From NCBI RefSeq assembly GCF_014201195.1, contig NZ_JACHDS010000001.1, forward strand, positions 5,580,001-5,644,000: a DNA stretch of 64,000 nucleotides, written 5' to 3'. Made by a program: the position numbers and the translations under genes. The notes under the pieces were generated by a model. It did not search any database and was not told the DNA's origin. It saw only the letters and a program-made list of their open reading frames with translations. Positions within the stretch are counted from its first letter, which is position 1. Every line of letters begins with the position of its first letter. Below, piece by piece: positions 34,706 through 43,311 of the stretch. The stretch comes from Nocardiopsis mwathae. Lineage in GTDB: Bacteria > Actinomycetota > Actinomycetes > Streptosporangiales > Streptosporangiaceae.

Positions 34706-35269
34706 ATGGGCGGGAGACGGATGAGGGGGCGACGCGGCATGGCGCAGAGCAGCGGGCGGCCGGGAACCGCCGCCGACCGTGCGCACAGTGCCGCGTTCGC
34801 GATCCAGATCGAGCTCAGCACGCGGATCGGGGCCCGCCGCCTGGGCGACTCGGAGGGCATCCTGCGTGAGGCGCTGACCTCGCTGCGCCTGGTCTCCGAG
34901 ACGGTCCAGGAGGTCATCGGAGAGCTGCAGGAGCCGGACCTTGTGGCCGGCGGCGGCGATGCCGACGCCGACCGTGTCCGCGCGTGCGCCCGGAGGCTGG
35001 ACGACGTTGTCCTGCGCCCGTTCCTGGACCGCTGGGACCCCCTGCTGGCCGAACACGAGCGGCTGCGCCCGCCCGGCGGGACACTCGTCGCCCATGAGGC
35101 GCGCTGGGCGCAGGCACAGGAGTTCCGCTCGGCGCTGCGTGACCTTTCCGAGCCGCTGATCCGGATCAATAGGGAGCTCGCCGACATCACCGGCGCCGAT
35201 CTGGAACCTCCGCTCCCAGAAGTCCAGCCGCGGACCGCCGGGCCGCGCGACGGCCGAACCACGCCGTAG
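34706..35269 (+). CDS. Helical protein, paralogue B of the TIR-linked pair
   Basis: A 187-aa helical protein 9 bp downstream of the TIR gene, probably in its transcript. The ATG at 34706 is given, with 34721 and 34739 also possible. It is homologous to the protein at 32354-32980, sharing REAL-x-S, LRPFL-x-RW-x-P-x-L, GG-x2-VAHE-x2-W and a closing LADITG-type helix. No enzymatic motif is seen. A hairpin follows 45 bp after the stop. Confidence 0.55.
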   Translation: MGGRRMRGRRGMAQSSGRPGTAADRAHSAAFAIQIELSTRIGARRLGDSEGILREALTSLRLVSETVQEVIGELQEPDLVAGGGDADADRVRACARRLDDVVLRPFLDRWDPLLAEHERLRPPGGTLVAHEARWAQAQEFRSALRDLSEPLIRINRELADITGADLEPPLPEVQPRTAGPRDGRTTP

Positions 35270-35314
35270 CCTCCGGCTCCGCCCACCGTCGTCGATCCTG
35301 CGCTCTTCGGGGTG

Positions 35315-35346
35315 GATGCCGTGGGTGCCCCCGCGCCCACGGCATC
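35315..35346. terminator. 11-bp perfect-stem hairpin between convergent genes
   Basis: GATGCCGTGGG (35315-35325) pairs exactly with CCCACGGCATC (35336-35346) around a 10-nt loop, between the stops of the TIR-linked gene and the flavoprotein gene. Confidence 0.6.
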
Positions 35347-35493
35347 GTGCTGACCCCGATGAGATCGCCGACGCGGACGGCCTCGCAGCGTCGCGCGTGC
35401 CGGTCGCCGGGGATCGGCTGCCCATTGGCGAAGGGCGACCTCGCCCCCTGCCCGCGCTGCCTTCGCGTGACCGGCGGGGAGTGCCGGGGCGCG

Positions 35494-36288
35494 TCAGCTG
35501 TGCGGCCGGAGGTGGAGGTCGAGGCCGCCGGTGCCCACTGTTTCGACGTCCGGGCGCAGGCGCATGTCGTGGTCGTAGTCGCCGCCGTTCAGTGTGCGGA
35601 AGCCGATGGGCTCGTCGGTGAAGAGGCGGTCGAGGCGGTGGGCGTATTCCCGCTTCGCGTCCGCGAAGCGGCTCTCGGGGGCCTTGTTGACGTCGTACAT
35701 GGCGAACGGTTCGAGCGGGGCCAGGCCGGTGAACCAGAACAGGCCGTGGTGGAGCGGGAAGAGGACGTCGTTCAGCCGCCCGTGGACGCCCCGGTCGGAG
35801 AACGACGGTTCCTCGGCGCCGAGCGTGACCGACGCCATCGCCCGCCGACCCGCGAGCCCGCCGTTGCTGTAGGGCGGGGGGTGCCCTGGGCCGTGGGCGA
35901 AGCCGAAGGTGAAGACCCGGTCGATCCAGCCCTTGAGGATGCCCGGGACGGAGAACCACCACATCGGGAACTGCAGGATCACCGCGTCCGACCACAGCAG
36001 CTTCTCCTGCTCGGCGGCGATGTCCGCGGACAGCCGCCCCTCCGCGGTGGCCCGCCCCGCCGCGTCGAGCACGTCCAGGCGCTCGTCGGCCGGGTGGTCG
36101 GGGTAGTCGTCGGCGTCCAGGGCCGCCTTCCACTTCATCGCGTACAGGTCGGAGGTCCGCACCCGGTGTCCTGCCGCGGTCAGGTGCTCGGCCGCGAAGT
36201 CGGAGAAGGCCGCGTTGAGCGAGCGGGGCTCGGGGTGGGCGGTGACGATGAGGACGTTCTTCTGCGGCTGCTGTGCGCTTTCGGTCAT
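35494..36288 (-). CDS. NAD(P)H dehydrogenase (quinone)-type flavoprotein
   Basis: A 264-aa flavodoxin-fold enzyme: VLIVTAHPEPRSLNAAF is the FMN/FAD phosphate loop of the NQO1/MdaB group, followed by DAVILQFPMWWFSVPGILKG and WIDRVFTFGFAHG, strongly conserved in this family. It transfers two electrons from NAD(P)H to quinones. The ATG at 36288 gives the standard start. It is divergent from the XRE-MmyB regulator with 98 bp between the starts, so that regulator probably controls it. Confidence 0.85.
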   Translation of the reverse strand: MTESAQQPQKNVLIVTAHPEPRSLNAAFSDFAAEHLTAAGHRVRTSDLYAMKWKAALDADDYPDHPADERLDVLDAAGRATAEGRLSADIAAEQEKLLWSDAVILQFPMWWFSVPGILKGWIDRVFTFGFAHGPGHPPPYSNGGLAGRRAMASVTLGAEEPSFSDRGVHGRLNDVLFPLHHGLFWFTGLAPLEPFAMYDVNKAPESRFADAKREYAHRLDRLFTDEPIGFRTLNGGDYDHDMRLRPDVETVGTGGLDLHLRPHS

Positions 36289-36386
36289 GACGCCACCCTG
36301 GCCCGAGCGCGGGAGGCCAACCAGTACCCCGTTTGACCGGAGGTATGCCGATCCTGGTACTGGCAGGGCCACGCATACTTGAGCAC

Positions 36387-37307
36387 ATGGACACCGTGGA
36401 CCGCACCACCCGACACCGAGACCACGTGGACAGGGCGGACAGAGCGGATGGGATCGACGGGATCGGCGACCCGCGCCGGGCGCTCGGCGCCTTCCTGCGC
36501 GCCCGGCGCGGGCGCGTTGCACCCGAGGACGTCGGGATCAGGGCGAACGGCCGGAGGCGGGTGCGCGGGCTGCGCCGCGAGGAGCTGGCCCAGCTCGCCG
36601 GGATCAGCGTGGACTACTACGTGCGGCTCGAACAGGGGCGTGCCGTCCAGCCGTCCGACGGGGTGCTCGACGCGCTGGCGCGGGCACTCGGCCTGGACGC
36701 GGCCGAGCGGAAACACCTGCGGACCCTGGCCTGCGCCGAGCCCGCCCCCGCGCCGCGGCTCCAGGTCAGCCCCCTGCTGCAGCGCGCCCTGGACGCCATG
36801 GTCGGCTTGCCGGCCTACGTGACCGACCACCGCCAGGACGTGGTGGCCTGGAACGTGCTGGGCGCCGAGCTGCTGGGCGGCCTGGGCGACCCGGGGCGCC
36901 GCGACCCGAACAATGCCAGGTTCCTCTTCCTCGACCCCGCGTCGCGCGACGTCCTGCCCGACTGGCAGGACCGCGCGGACGAAACGGTCGGCCTGCTGCG
37001 CGTCGCCGCGGGCCGCTACCCCGAGGACGGGCTCTTGGCCGCGCTCATCACGGAGCTGTCGGAGCGCAGCGAGGACTTCCGCCGCGTCTGGGACACCGGC
37101 GAGGTGGTGATGTGCGGCGCGGGCCGCAAGCGGCTGCGGCACCCGGCGATCGGCGAGATCGCCCTGGAGTACGAGACCCTGCACGTTCCGGAGTCGCCCG
37201 GCGAGACCGGCCTGGTGGTGCACGTACTCAGCGCCGAGGAGGGAAGCGCGGAGGCCGCGGCCCTGGCCTGCCTGGCGGCCGAGTGCTCCGCTCCGTGCCG
37301 CGGGTGA
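36387..37307 (+). CDS. XRE-family regulator with MmyB ligand-binding domain
   Basis: The N-terminal half contains a helix-turn-helix (VRGLRREELAQLAGISVDYY then RLEQGRAVQPSDGVLDALAR). After residue 120 the MmyB-like PAS region follows (LQRALDAMVGLPAYVTDHRQ, WNVLGAELLG, ARFLFLDPASRD). The ATG at 36387 is chosen; an earlier ATG at 36333 would overlap the divergent control region. Such regulators often control an adjacent divergent oxidoreductase, as here. Methylated-ligand or fatty-acid binding has been suggested for the family. Confidence 0.85.
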   Translation: MDTVDRTTRHRDHVDRADRADGIDGIGDPRRALGAFLRARRGRVAPEDVGIRANGRRRVRGLRREELAQLAGISVDYYVRLEQGRAVQPSDGVLDALARALGLDAAERKHLRTLACAEPAPAPRLQVSPLLQRALDAMVGLPAYVTDHRQDVVAWNVLGAELLGGLGDPGRRDPNNARFLFLDPASRDVLPDWQDRADETVGLLRVAAGRYPEDGLLAALITELSERSEDFRRVWDTGEVVMCGAGRKRLRHPAIGEIALEYETLHVPESPGETGLVVHVLSAEEGSAEAAALACLAAECSAPCRG

Positions 37308-37372
37308 GGCGCCGGGGCGGCGCGGGGTAGCGTTGGCTCGGTGCGTCACCACTCGGCGAGAGGAGACCGACC

Positions 37373-37786
37373 ATGGCACGGCTCGCGCGGCTGCTCGGTG
37401 CGGCGACGGCGGCGTTCGGCGCGGCCACCGCGGCCCGGCCGGAGATCATCGCGCGGCCGCTCGGCCTGGCCGAGGACGACGGCACGGTGTCGCCGCGGAC
37501 GCGGCTGCTGATCGAGCTCATCGGGTTCCGGGACGTCGCCGTTGGAACGGGCATGGTCCTTGCGCCGCGCGGCGCCCCGCTGCGGTGGCTGATCGCCGCC
37601 CGCACCGTGTCGGACCTCGGGGACGCCTACTTTCTGGGCCGGTCTCTGCCGACCCCGGCGTCACGGGCGCTGGGCGCCGCGATGGCCGGCGGGTGGGCCG
37701 TCCTCTGTGCGGCCAGTGCCGCCACCGCCGGGCGTCGGGCGCCTCGCGGCGAGTCCGGCGTGCCGGTCAGGCCAGGTCCTTCTTGA
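37373..37786 (+). CDS. Small membrane protein (DUF4267-like)
   Basis: A 137-aa protein with four hydrophobic segments (AATAAFGAATAARPEIIAR, DVAVGTGMVLAPRG, WLIAARTVSDLGDAYFLGR, ALGAAMAGGWAVLCAASAAT). The layout of an integral membrane protein with a central RTVSDLGD resembles DUF4267 proteins. It follows the XRE-MmyB gene by 65 bp on the same strand, and its end overlaps the opposing acetyltransferase gene by 20 bp. Confidence 0.6.
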   Translation: MARLARLLGAATAAFGAATAARPEIIARPLGLAEDDGTVSPRTRLLIELIGFRDVAVGTGMVLAPRGAPLRWLIAARTVSDLGDAYFLGRSLPTPASRALGAAMAGGWAVLCAASAATAGRRAPRGESGVPVRPGPS

Positions 37787-38225
37787 ACCCGACGTGGGTG
37801 GGGCGGAAGCCCAGCCGCTCGTAGAAGCGGTGCGCGTCCGTCCGGGCGGCGTCGGAGGTGAGCTGGAGGATGGTGCATCCGCGTGTGCGCGCCTCGCGTT
37901 CGGCCCACTCCATGAGTCGGCCGCCCAGGCCGCTCTTCCTCTCGTCCCGGTGGACGCGGACGCCTTCGACCTGTGCCCGGGTGGCCGCGCGGCGGGACAG
38001 GCCGGGGACGAACGTCAGCTGGAGGGTGCCGACGACGTCGTCGCCCCGCTCGGCCACGGCCAGGAGCTGGTTCGGGTCGCTGTCGATGGCCGTGAACGCG
38101 GCGTGGTAGACGGCCAGGTCCTCGACGTCCTCGCGGAGCCGTCCCAGCGGATCGTCGGCGAGCAGGGCCACGATCGCCGGAACGTCGCCCGCCTCGGCCC
38201 GCCGGATCCGCGATTCCCGAGCCAA
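37767..38225 (-). CDS. GNAT-family N-acetyltransferase
   Basis: A 152-aa protein with IRRAEAGDVPAIVALLADDP at the start, VVGTLQLTFVPGLSRR (beta-4) and an acetyl-CoA loop where the usual Q/R-x2-G-x-G/A is RKSGLGGRL. FYERLGFRPTHVGFKK is the C-terminal signature. TTG at 38225 is taken as start because GGGAGG lies 7 bp upstream; ATG alternatives give non-coding leaders. Substrate unknown. The end overlaps the opposing membrane-protein gene. Confidence 0.75.
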   Translation of the reverse strand: MARESRIRRAEAGDVPAIVALLADDPLGRLREDVEDLAVYHAAFTAIDSDPNQLLAVAERGDDVVGTLQLTFVPGLSRRAATRAQVEGVRVHRDERKSGLGGRLMEWAEREARTRGCTILQLTSDAARTDAHRFYERLGFRPTHVGFKKDLA

Positions 38226-38777
38226 GCTGTGACCTCCCTTTCCCGTTCTGCCCATGCGGGCAGCGCCGCAGTGCTCGCCGTCGTCGGTGAGTGCCGTGCC
38301 GCCCTCCGGGAACTCTGCCACGAGGACGTGGGCACGGTCGATGCCCGCGGAGTGGTCCGCCCGCGCCCGCGCTCCGCGCCGTGAAGGGTGAGGGAGATCG
38401 CGCGGGCCGCGCCGACCATGGATCGGGTGGCCGGTCGTTCCCAGGCCCGATACGCCGCCTGCCCACGTCGTTCGCGGGCGGGTGTGTGCGGCGGGTCGGT
38501 CACCCGAGCTGTCGATATGTCGGAAATGTGGTGGTAGGCCGGTCGGTTGCCCTATGTCATGGTCACCCCGGTGTTGAGTTACCTGGCCGGAGTGGGTAGG
38601 TTCATGGCCCTGGTCTCCCCCAAGTGCCGCGATTCGGCACGGTGCGCACTGTGTTCCGTGCTGCCTCGGTTCCTGACACCCCCCGTGGGAGCGCCGTCTT
38701 ACCTCCTCCCACCGCGTCGACATCCACGCGGGCGCCGTCCGCTTGCCCCACCCCGACCAGACCAGGGGAGCTGATCG
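38226..38777. other. Divergent intergenic region before the conservon
   Basis: About 550 bp separate the acetyltransferase start from the conservon ATPase start, so it should carry promoters for both. I found no gene, RNA or convincing consensus in it. Long open frames here are GC-driven. Confidence 0.4.
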
Positions 38778-40382
38778 ATGTCAGCACACACACCCGCCGA
38801 CGACCAGCGCCTGCCGCCGCCCGGCAGACTGGCCGGATACGTCCTCCTCGGGGCGACGGTCGCCATCGCCCCGGTGTGGACGTGGGTGACCCTGTCCGTG
38901 CCGTGGTCGGTTCGGGCCCCCGTCCTGGTCGGCGGCATCGCCACCGGCGCGGTCGCGGTCGCCGCCCTTGCGGCGGCCGCCTACTTCGCCGCCACCGCGC
39001 GCCGGGAGCGCGAACGGGCCGCGTACGCCGAGACCGGTACCGCCCGACTGGAGCGCGAGGTGCTCCACCTGTCGAACACCGCGCTTCCCGCCCTCGCGGG
39101 CCGCGTGCGCGAGGGAGTCCCGGCCGGGTCGGCGCTCGCCGAAGCCGACCTGCCCGGACACCACGCGCTGCGCCACATGGCCGAGCACACCGCGCGGACC
39201 CTGGAGGAGAGCGAGCGCCGGGCCACCGCCGCGCGAAACGCGCTCGCGGAGATGGAGAGCGAAGCCGCGGTCCTCACGGACGAGACGCTGCCCGCCCTGG
39301 CCGCGCGGATCCGGGAGAGCCGCTCATCGTCGGTGGACACCGCCCTCGCCGACGTGGTCCGGCCGACCAACGGCGAGCTGCGCCGCGCCGTCGGGCAGAC
39401 CGCCCGCGCCCTCAGCGAGGCCGAGCGCAGGAGCGGTGCCGCCATGGCCGGCTGCGCCAGCGCCGCGGCCCGCGTGCAGGCCCAGGTCACCTCGCTGCTC
39501 GCCCGGCTTCGGGAGCTGGAGGACACCTACGGCGACCAGGAGGAGATCTTCGCCGACCTGCTCGACCTCGACCACAGCGTCTCGCAGACGGGGCGGCTGG
39601 CCGACAGCTTCGCGCTCCTCAGTGGCGGACGCTCCGGCCGCAGGTGGACCAAGCCCATCACGATCGAGAGCGTGCTGCGCGGCGCCATGGGACGCATCAA
39701 CGCCTACCGGCGCGTGCGCGTCCACTCCGCCAGCACGGTCGCCGTCGCCGGATACGCCGCCGAGGGCGTCATCCACGCCGTGGCCGAGCTGATGGACAAC
39801 GCCGCCGCGTTCTCGGCCCACGACACCGAAGTCCACGTGTACGTGGAAGAGGAGAACACCGGTGTCACGGTCATCATCGAGGACAGCGGCCTGGGCATGC
39901 GAGCCCGCGAGCGGCGCCGCGCCGAGCAGCTCGTGTCCGAGCCCATGGACCTGGCGACCCTCCCCGGGACCCGCCTGGGCCTGGCGGTGGTGGGGCGCCT
40001 GGCCGCCAAGTACGGCCTGACCGTCAGCTTCCGCCCCTCCTCGCGCGGGGGGACCGGCGCCGTGGTGCTGATCCCGCAGCACCTCATCACCCAGCCCCGA
40101 GCGCAGGCCACCGAGCCGGCCGCGCCCCCGTCGCCGGCGCCCGAACCGGCCCTCTCCAGGGCCGGCGCCCGGCCCGCCGAGGCCCGGGACGGCGGCGGCC
40201 GCGACGGCCTGCCCAGGCGCCGCCGGGGCGAGACACTCGCGGCCGCGAACGGGTCGGCACCCCCGCCGCCGGCGGCGTCGGTCCCTCGGGAGCGCCGTGA
40301 CTCCGGAGCCCGGTTCGCGGCCTTCCGCCAGGCCGGCCGCGGCCGCGGCCCGTCCGAGACGGGTGAGGGGGACCGTCCGTGA
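38778..40382 (+). CDS. cvnA: Conservon sensor ATPase (CvnA)
   Basis: The 534-aa protein has two N-terminal membrane helices (YVLLGATVAIAPVWTWVTL; APVLVGGIATGAVAVAALAA), a long coiled coil and an HATPase_c domain: N-box AVAELMDNAAAFS, G1 EDSGLGM, G2 GTRLGLAVVGRLAAKYGL. It lacks the phosphoacceptor-His box of ordinary kinases, as CvnA proteins do. A disordered Pro/Ala/Arg tail follows. It begins a five-gene conservon in which a G-protein-like complex is controlled at the membrane. A 179-bp gap separates it from the roadblock gene. Confidence 0.9.
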   Translation: MSAHTPADDQRLPPPGRLAGYVLLGATVAIAPVWTWVTLSVPWSVRAPVLVGGIATGAVAVAALAAAAYFAATARRERERAAYAETGTARLEREVLHLSNTALPALAGRVREGVPAGSALAEADLPGHHALRHMAEHTARTLEESERRATAARNALAEMESEAAVLTDETLPALAARIRESRSSSVDTALADVVRPTNGELRRAVGQTARALSEAERRSGAAMAGCASAAARVQAQVTSLLARLRELEDTYGDQEEIFADLLDLDHSVSQTGRLADSFALLSGGRSGRRWTKPITIESVLRGAMGRINAYRRVRVHSASTVAVAGYAAEGVIHAVAELMDNAAAFSAHDTEVHVYVEEENTGVTVIIEDSGLGMRARERRRAEQLVSEPMDLATLPGTRLGLAVVGRLAAKYGLTVSFRPSSRGGTGAVVLIPQHLITQPRAQATEPAAPPSPAPEPALSRAGARPAEARDGGGRDGLPRRRRGETLAAANGSAPPPPAASVPRERRDSGARFAAFRQAGRGRGPSETGEGDRP

Positions 40383-40561
40383 GCGCGTAAGACCGCCCCA
40401 GCCCCCGTAGCACCCCTGGGCCTCCCGCGAGAGGCCCGCACCGTTCCCCCGGCCCGGCGCCCCCGGCGGGCCGCCGTACCCGCCCCGAGAAACCGACCGA
40501 GAGAGCAGGAGGCAGGGGCCTGCCCGGTCCGTACGCCCCCGGACCGCGCCCCGCGATCGCG

Positions 40562-40996
40562 ATGAGCATTCCCGACCCGCCCGCCAGCAACGCGAACCGC
40601 GGCCTTGGCTGGCTCCTGGACAACCTTGTGGAGAAGACGCCCGGCGTCCGGCACGTCCTGGTGCTGTCCAGGGACGGACTGAAGATGTGCTTCACCCCGG
40701 GCCTCGACGAGGACAAGGCCGACCAGCTCTCCGCCGTCTCCGCGGGGATCCAGAGCCTGTCCCTCAGCGCCTCGGCCGAGTTCGGCGACGCCCTGGGCGC
40801 CGGGCAGGCCATGGTCGAGTTCGGTGGTGGGCTCCTGCTCATCGTGCCGGCCGGGGAGGGTGCCCATCTCGCCGTGATCGCCGACGCCGATGCCGACGTC
40901 GGCATCGTCGGGCACAACATGAACGAGCTCGTCGAGCAGATCGGCACGTACCTCTCCGCCGCGCCTCGCTCCGCCGGCCGCGGCCCCAGGCCATGA
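40562..40996 (+). CDS. cvnB: Roadblock/LC7 protein (CvnB)
   Basis: A 144-aa roadblock/LC7 protein: LGWLLDNLVEKTPGVRHVLVL, SRDGLKMCFTPGL, SAVSAGIQSLSLSASAEFGD, FGGGLLLIVPAGEGAHLAVI. In conservons it acts as a GTPase-binding, GAP-like partner of CvnD. Its stop overlaps the DUF742 start as ATGA. Confidence 0.9.
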   Translation: MSIPDPPASNANRGLGWLLDNLVEKTPGVRHVLVLSRDGLKMCFTPGLDEDKADQLSAVSAGIQSLSLSASAEFGDALGAGQAMVEFGGGLLLIVPAGEGAHLAVIADADADVGIVGHNMNELVEQIGTYLSAAPRSAGRGPRP

Positions 40997-41352
40997 ACCC
41001 GCGGCCCGTCGACCGCGAGGACCCCGACCGGCTCTACACGATCATCGGTGGCCGCGCCCGGGGCGACGAGCCGGCCTTCGACACGGTCACGCTCATCGTC
41101 AGCGAGTCCGAGCCGACCCCCGCGATGCAGTCCGAGCACGCGCGGATCCTCCGGATGTGCCGGCGGCCCACGGCGGTGGTGGAGATCTCCGCACAGCTGC
41201 GGCTCCCGGTGAGCGTGGTGAAGATCCTGCTGCGCGACCTCTTGGACACCGGCTACATCACGGCCCGCCACCCGCCGTCGACCACGGGTTGGGCGTGGCA
41301 GCCCACCCAGGAAACCTTGGAGCAGGTACTCATTGCACTCCAACGCCTCTGA
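40993..41352 (+). CDS. cvnC: DUF742 protein (CvnC)
   Basis: A 119-aa winged-helix-like protein with the DUF742 pattern: LYTIIGGRAR, TLIVSESEP, EHARILRMCRRPTAVVEISA, LRLPVSVVKILLRDLLDTGY. ATG 40993 overlaps the CvnB stop by 4 bp, so the genes are coupled. It is the third conservon member and is thought to bind the others in the membrane complex. Confidence 0.9.
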   Translation: MNPRPVDREDPDRLYTIIGGRARGDEPAFDTVTLIVSESEPTPAMQSEHARILRMCRRPTAVVEISAQLRLPVSVVKILLRDLLDTGYITARHPPSTTGWAWQPTQETLEQVLIALQRL

Positions 41353-41956
41353 CCCAGCGACGCGCGAGAGCCCGGCCCCCCTCAGGGCGACCACCATGGA
41401 CGCCCTGAAGATCGTGGTCGTGGGAGGGTTCGGCGCGGGCAAGACGACCATGGTCGGATCGGTCAGCGAGATCCGGCCGCTGAGCACCGAGGAGGTCATG
41501 ACGCAGGTCGGCGTCGGGGTGGACGACCCCAGCGCCGTGCGACACAAGACCACCACGACCGCCGCGTTCGACTTCGGCCGGATCACGCTCACCGACGCGA
41601 CGGTTCTGTACCTTTTCGGCGCGCCCGGCCAGGAGCGGTTCTGGTTCCTATGGGACCAGCTGTTCTCCGGAAGCCTGGGCGCGGTCGTGCTGGTGGACAC
41701 TCGCCGCATCGAGGACTCCTGGTACGCCATCGACCGGCTGGAGCACCACCGGATGCCGTTCGTCGTCGCGGTCAACCGTTTCGGGCCCGGTCCCGGGGTC
41801 GAAACGGTGCGCGAGGCGCTGGCGCTGTCCGACGGTGTCCCCCTGGTCGAGTGCGACGCCCGCGACCGCGAATCCGCCAAAACCGTGCTGATCAGCCTCG
41901 TGGAACACCTGAGGCACCTCTATGTTCCATCGACCGCCCAGGAAGGCACGCCGTGA
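41333..41956 (+). CDS. cvnD: Ras-like GTPase (CvnD)
   Basis: A 207-aa GTPase with P-loop GGFGAGKTTMVGS, G3-like APGQERFWFLWD and G4-like VAVNRF in place of NKxD. The start is a TTG at 41333 that overlaps CvnC by 20 bp, the usual conservon arrangement. It is the switch protein of the module, membrane-linked through CvnA and CvnB. The P450 gene start overlaps its stop as GTGA. Confidence 0.9.
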   Translation: MHSNASDPATRESPAPLRATTMDALKIVVVGGFGAGKTTMVGSVSEIRPLSTEEVMTQVGVGVDDPSAVRHKTTTTAAFDFGRITLTDATVLYLFGAPGQERFWFLWDQLFSGSLGAVVLVDTRRIEDSWYAIDRLEHHRMPFVVAVNRFGPGPGVETVREALALSDGVPLVECDARDRESAKTVLISLVEHLRHLYVPSTAQEGTP

Positions 41957-43233
41957 CGAACGCCCCCAGCCCGCCCGAGCCCTCCCCACAGGCGCACGCG
42001 GGCCGCCCGCTGTGGGAGGACTACCCCGACCACCGCGACGCGGTCCGGTTCTACGGGCCGGAGATCGCCAAGGACCCGGCGGTGCTCTACGACGAGATGC
42101 GCCGACTCCACGGCCCGGTGGCGCCCATCCTGCTCGACGGCGACATTCCCGCCTGGTTCGTACTGGGCTACCGTGAGGTCCACTACGTCACCGGCAACCC
42201 CCGGTGGTTCGCGCGGGACTGCCGCCGGTGGAACGCCTGGGACCACGTTCCCGGCGACTGGCCGCTCATGCCCTACGTGGGCTGGACGCCGTCGGTGATG
42301 TTCACCGAGGGCGCCGAGCACCAGCGGCGCGCGGGCGCGATCGGCGACGCACTGGACGCCCTGGACCGCACCGAGCTGTCCATGATCTGCGAGCAGGTGG
42401 CCGACGGGCTCATCGACGGCTTCACCGGGGAGGGGCAGGCCGACCTGATCGCCGACTATGCCCACCGCATCCCGGCGGGAGTGGTGGCGCGCATGTTCGG
42501 ACTGCCCGAGTCCGACGTGGCGAGCCTGGTGGAGGACGTTCTGGCCTCCCTGGACGTCGACGAGTCCGCCGCCCGGGCACACCAGCGTCTCCACGCCCGC
42601 ATGCAGGCACTCGTCGCCGACCGCAGGGCCCACCCGGCCGACGACGTCCCCTCACGGCTGCTGGCGCATCCGGCCGGCCTCACCGACGACGAGGTCGTCA
42701 TCGACCTGCTGGTGATGATGTCCGCCGCCCAGGCGCCCACCGGGAACTGGATCGGCAACGCCCTGCGCCTGATGCTGGTCGACGACGAGTTCTCGATCAC
42801 CCTGCAGGGCGGGCGCAGCAGCGCCGGAGAGGCGCTGAACGAGGTGCTGTGGAAGAACACCCCCACCCAGAACTTCATCGGCAGGTGGGCGGTCCAGGCG
42901 TGCGAGGTCGGCGGCCGCCGTATCCGCAGGGGCGATCTGCTGGTCCTCGGCCTGGCCGCGGCCAACACCGACCCGCGGGTGCAGCCGGAGTGCCCCTCGG
43001 ACACCTCGGTCAACCGGGCGCACATGTCGTTCGGGCACGGCGAGCACGGCTGCCCCTTCCCTGCCCCCGAACTGGCCGAGACCATCGCGCGCACCGCGAT
43101 CGAGGTGCTGCTGGACCGCCTGCCCGACATCGAGCTGGACACGGCCGCCGACGATCTGCGCTGGCGGCCGTCGGTGTGGATGCGCGGCCTTTACGCCCTG
43201 CCGGTGAGGTTCAGCCCCGGGGTGCGCCTGTGA
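41953..43233 (+). CDS. cvnE: Cytochrome P450 without ExxR motif (CYP157-like, CvnE)
   Basis: A 426-aa P450 with the heme loop FGHGEHGCPFPAPELAE (Cys367). The K-helix position reads EVLWKNTP (residues 297-304), so the normally invariant ExxR arginine is replaced by Trp. The oxygen-binding I-helix is MSAAQAPTGNW instead of AGxxT. CYP157 proteins in actinomycete conservons are known to lack ExxR, and this gene's position after cvnD fits. The GTG at 41953 overlaps the GTPase stop. A second, canonical P450 lies convergently 79 bp away. Confidence 0.85.
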   Translation: MTNAPSPPEPSPQAHAGRPLWEDYPDHRDAVRFYGPEIAKDPAVLYDEMRRLHGPVAPILLDGDIPAWFVLGYREVHYVTGNPRWFARDCRRWNAWDHVPGDWPLMPYVGWTPSVMFTEGAEHQRRAGAIGDALDALDRTELSMICEQVADGLIDGFTGEGQADLIADYAHRIPAGVVARMFGLPESDVASLVEDVLASLDVDESAARAHQRLHARMQALVADRRAHPADDVPSRLLAHPAGLTDDEVVIDLLVMMSAAQAPTGNWIGNALRLMLVDDEFSITLQGGRSSAGEALNEVLWKNTPTQNFIGRWAVQACEVGGRRIRRGDLLVLGLAAANTDPRVQPECPSDTSVNRAHMSFGHGEHGCPFPAPELAETIARTAIEVLLDRLPDIELDTAADDLRWRPSVWMRGLYALPVRFSPGVRL

Positions 43234-43311
43234 GGTCCGGAGGCGACGGGCGCCGCGCCCCGAGAGAGCGCGCGGCCGCGGCAGCCCCCGGACTCCGGCG
43301 TCGGCGGTCGG

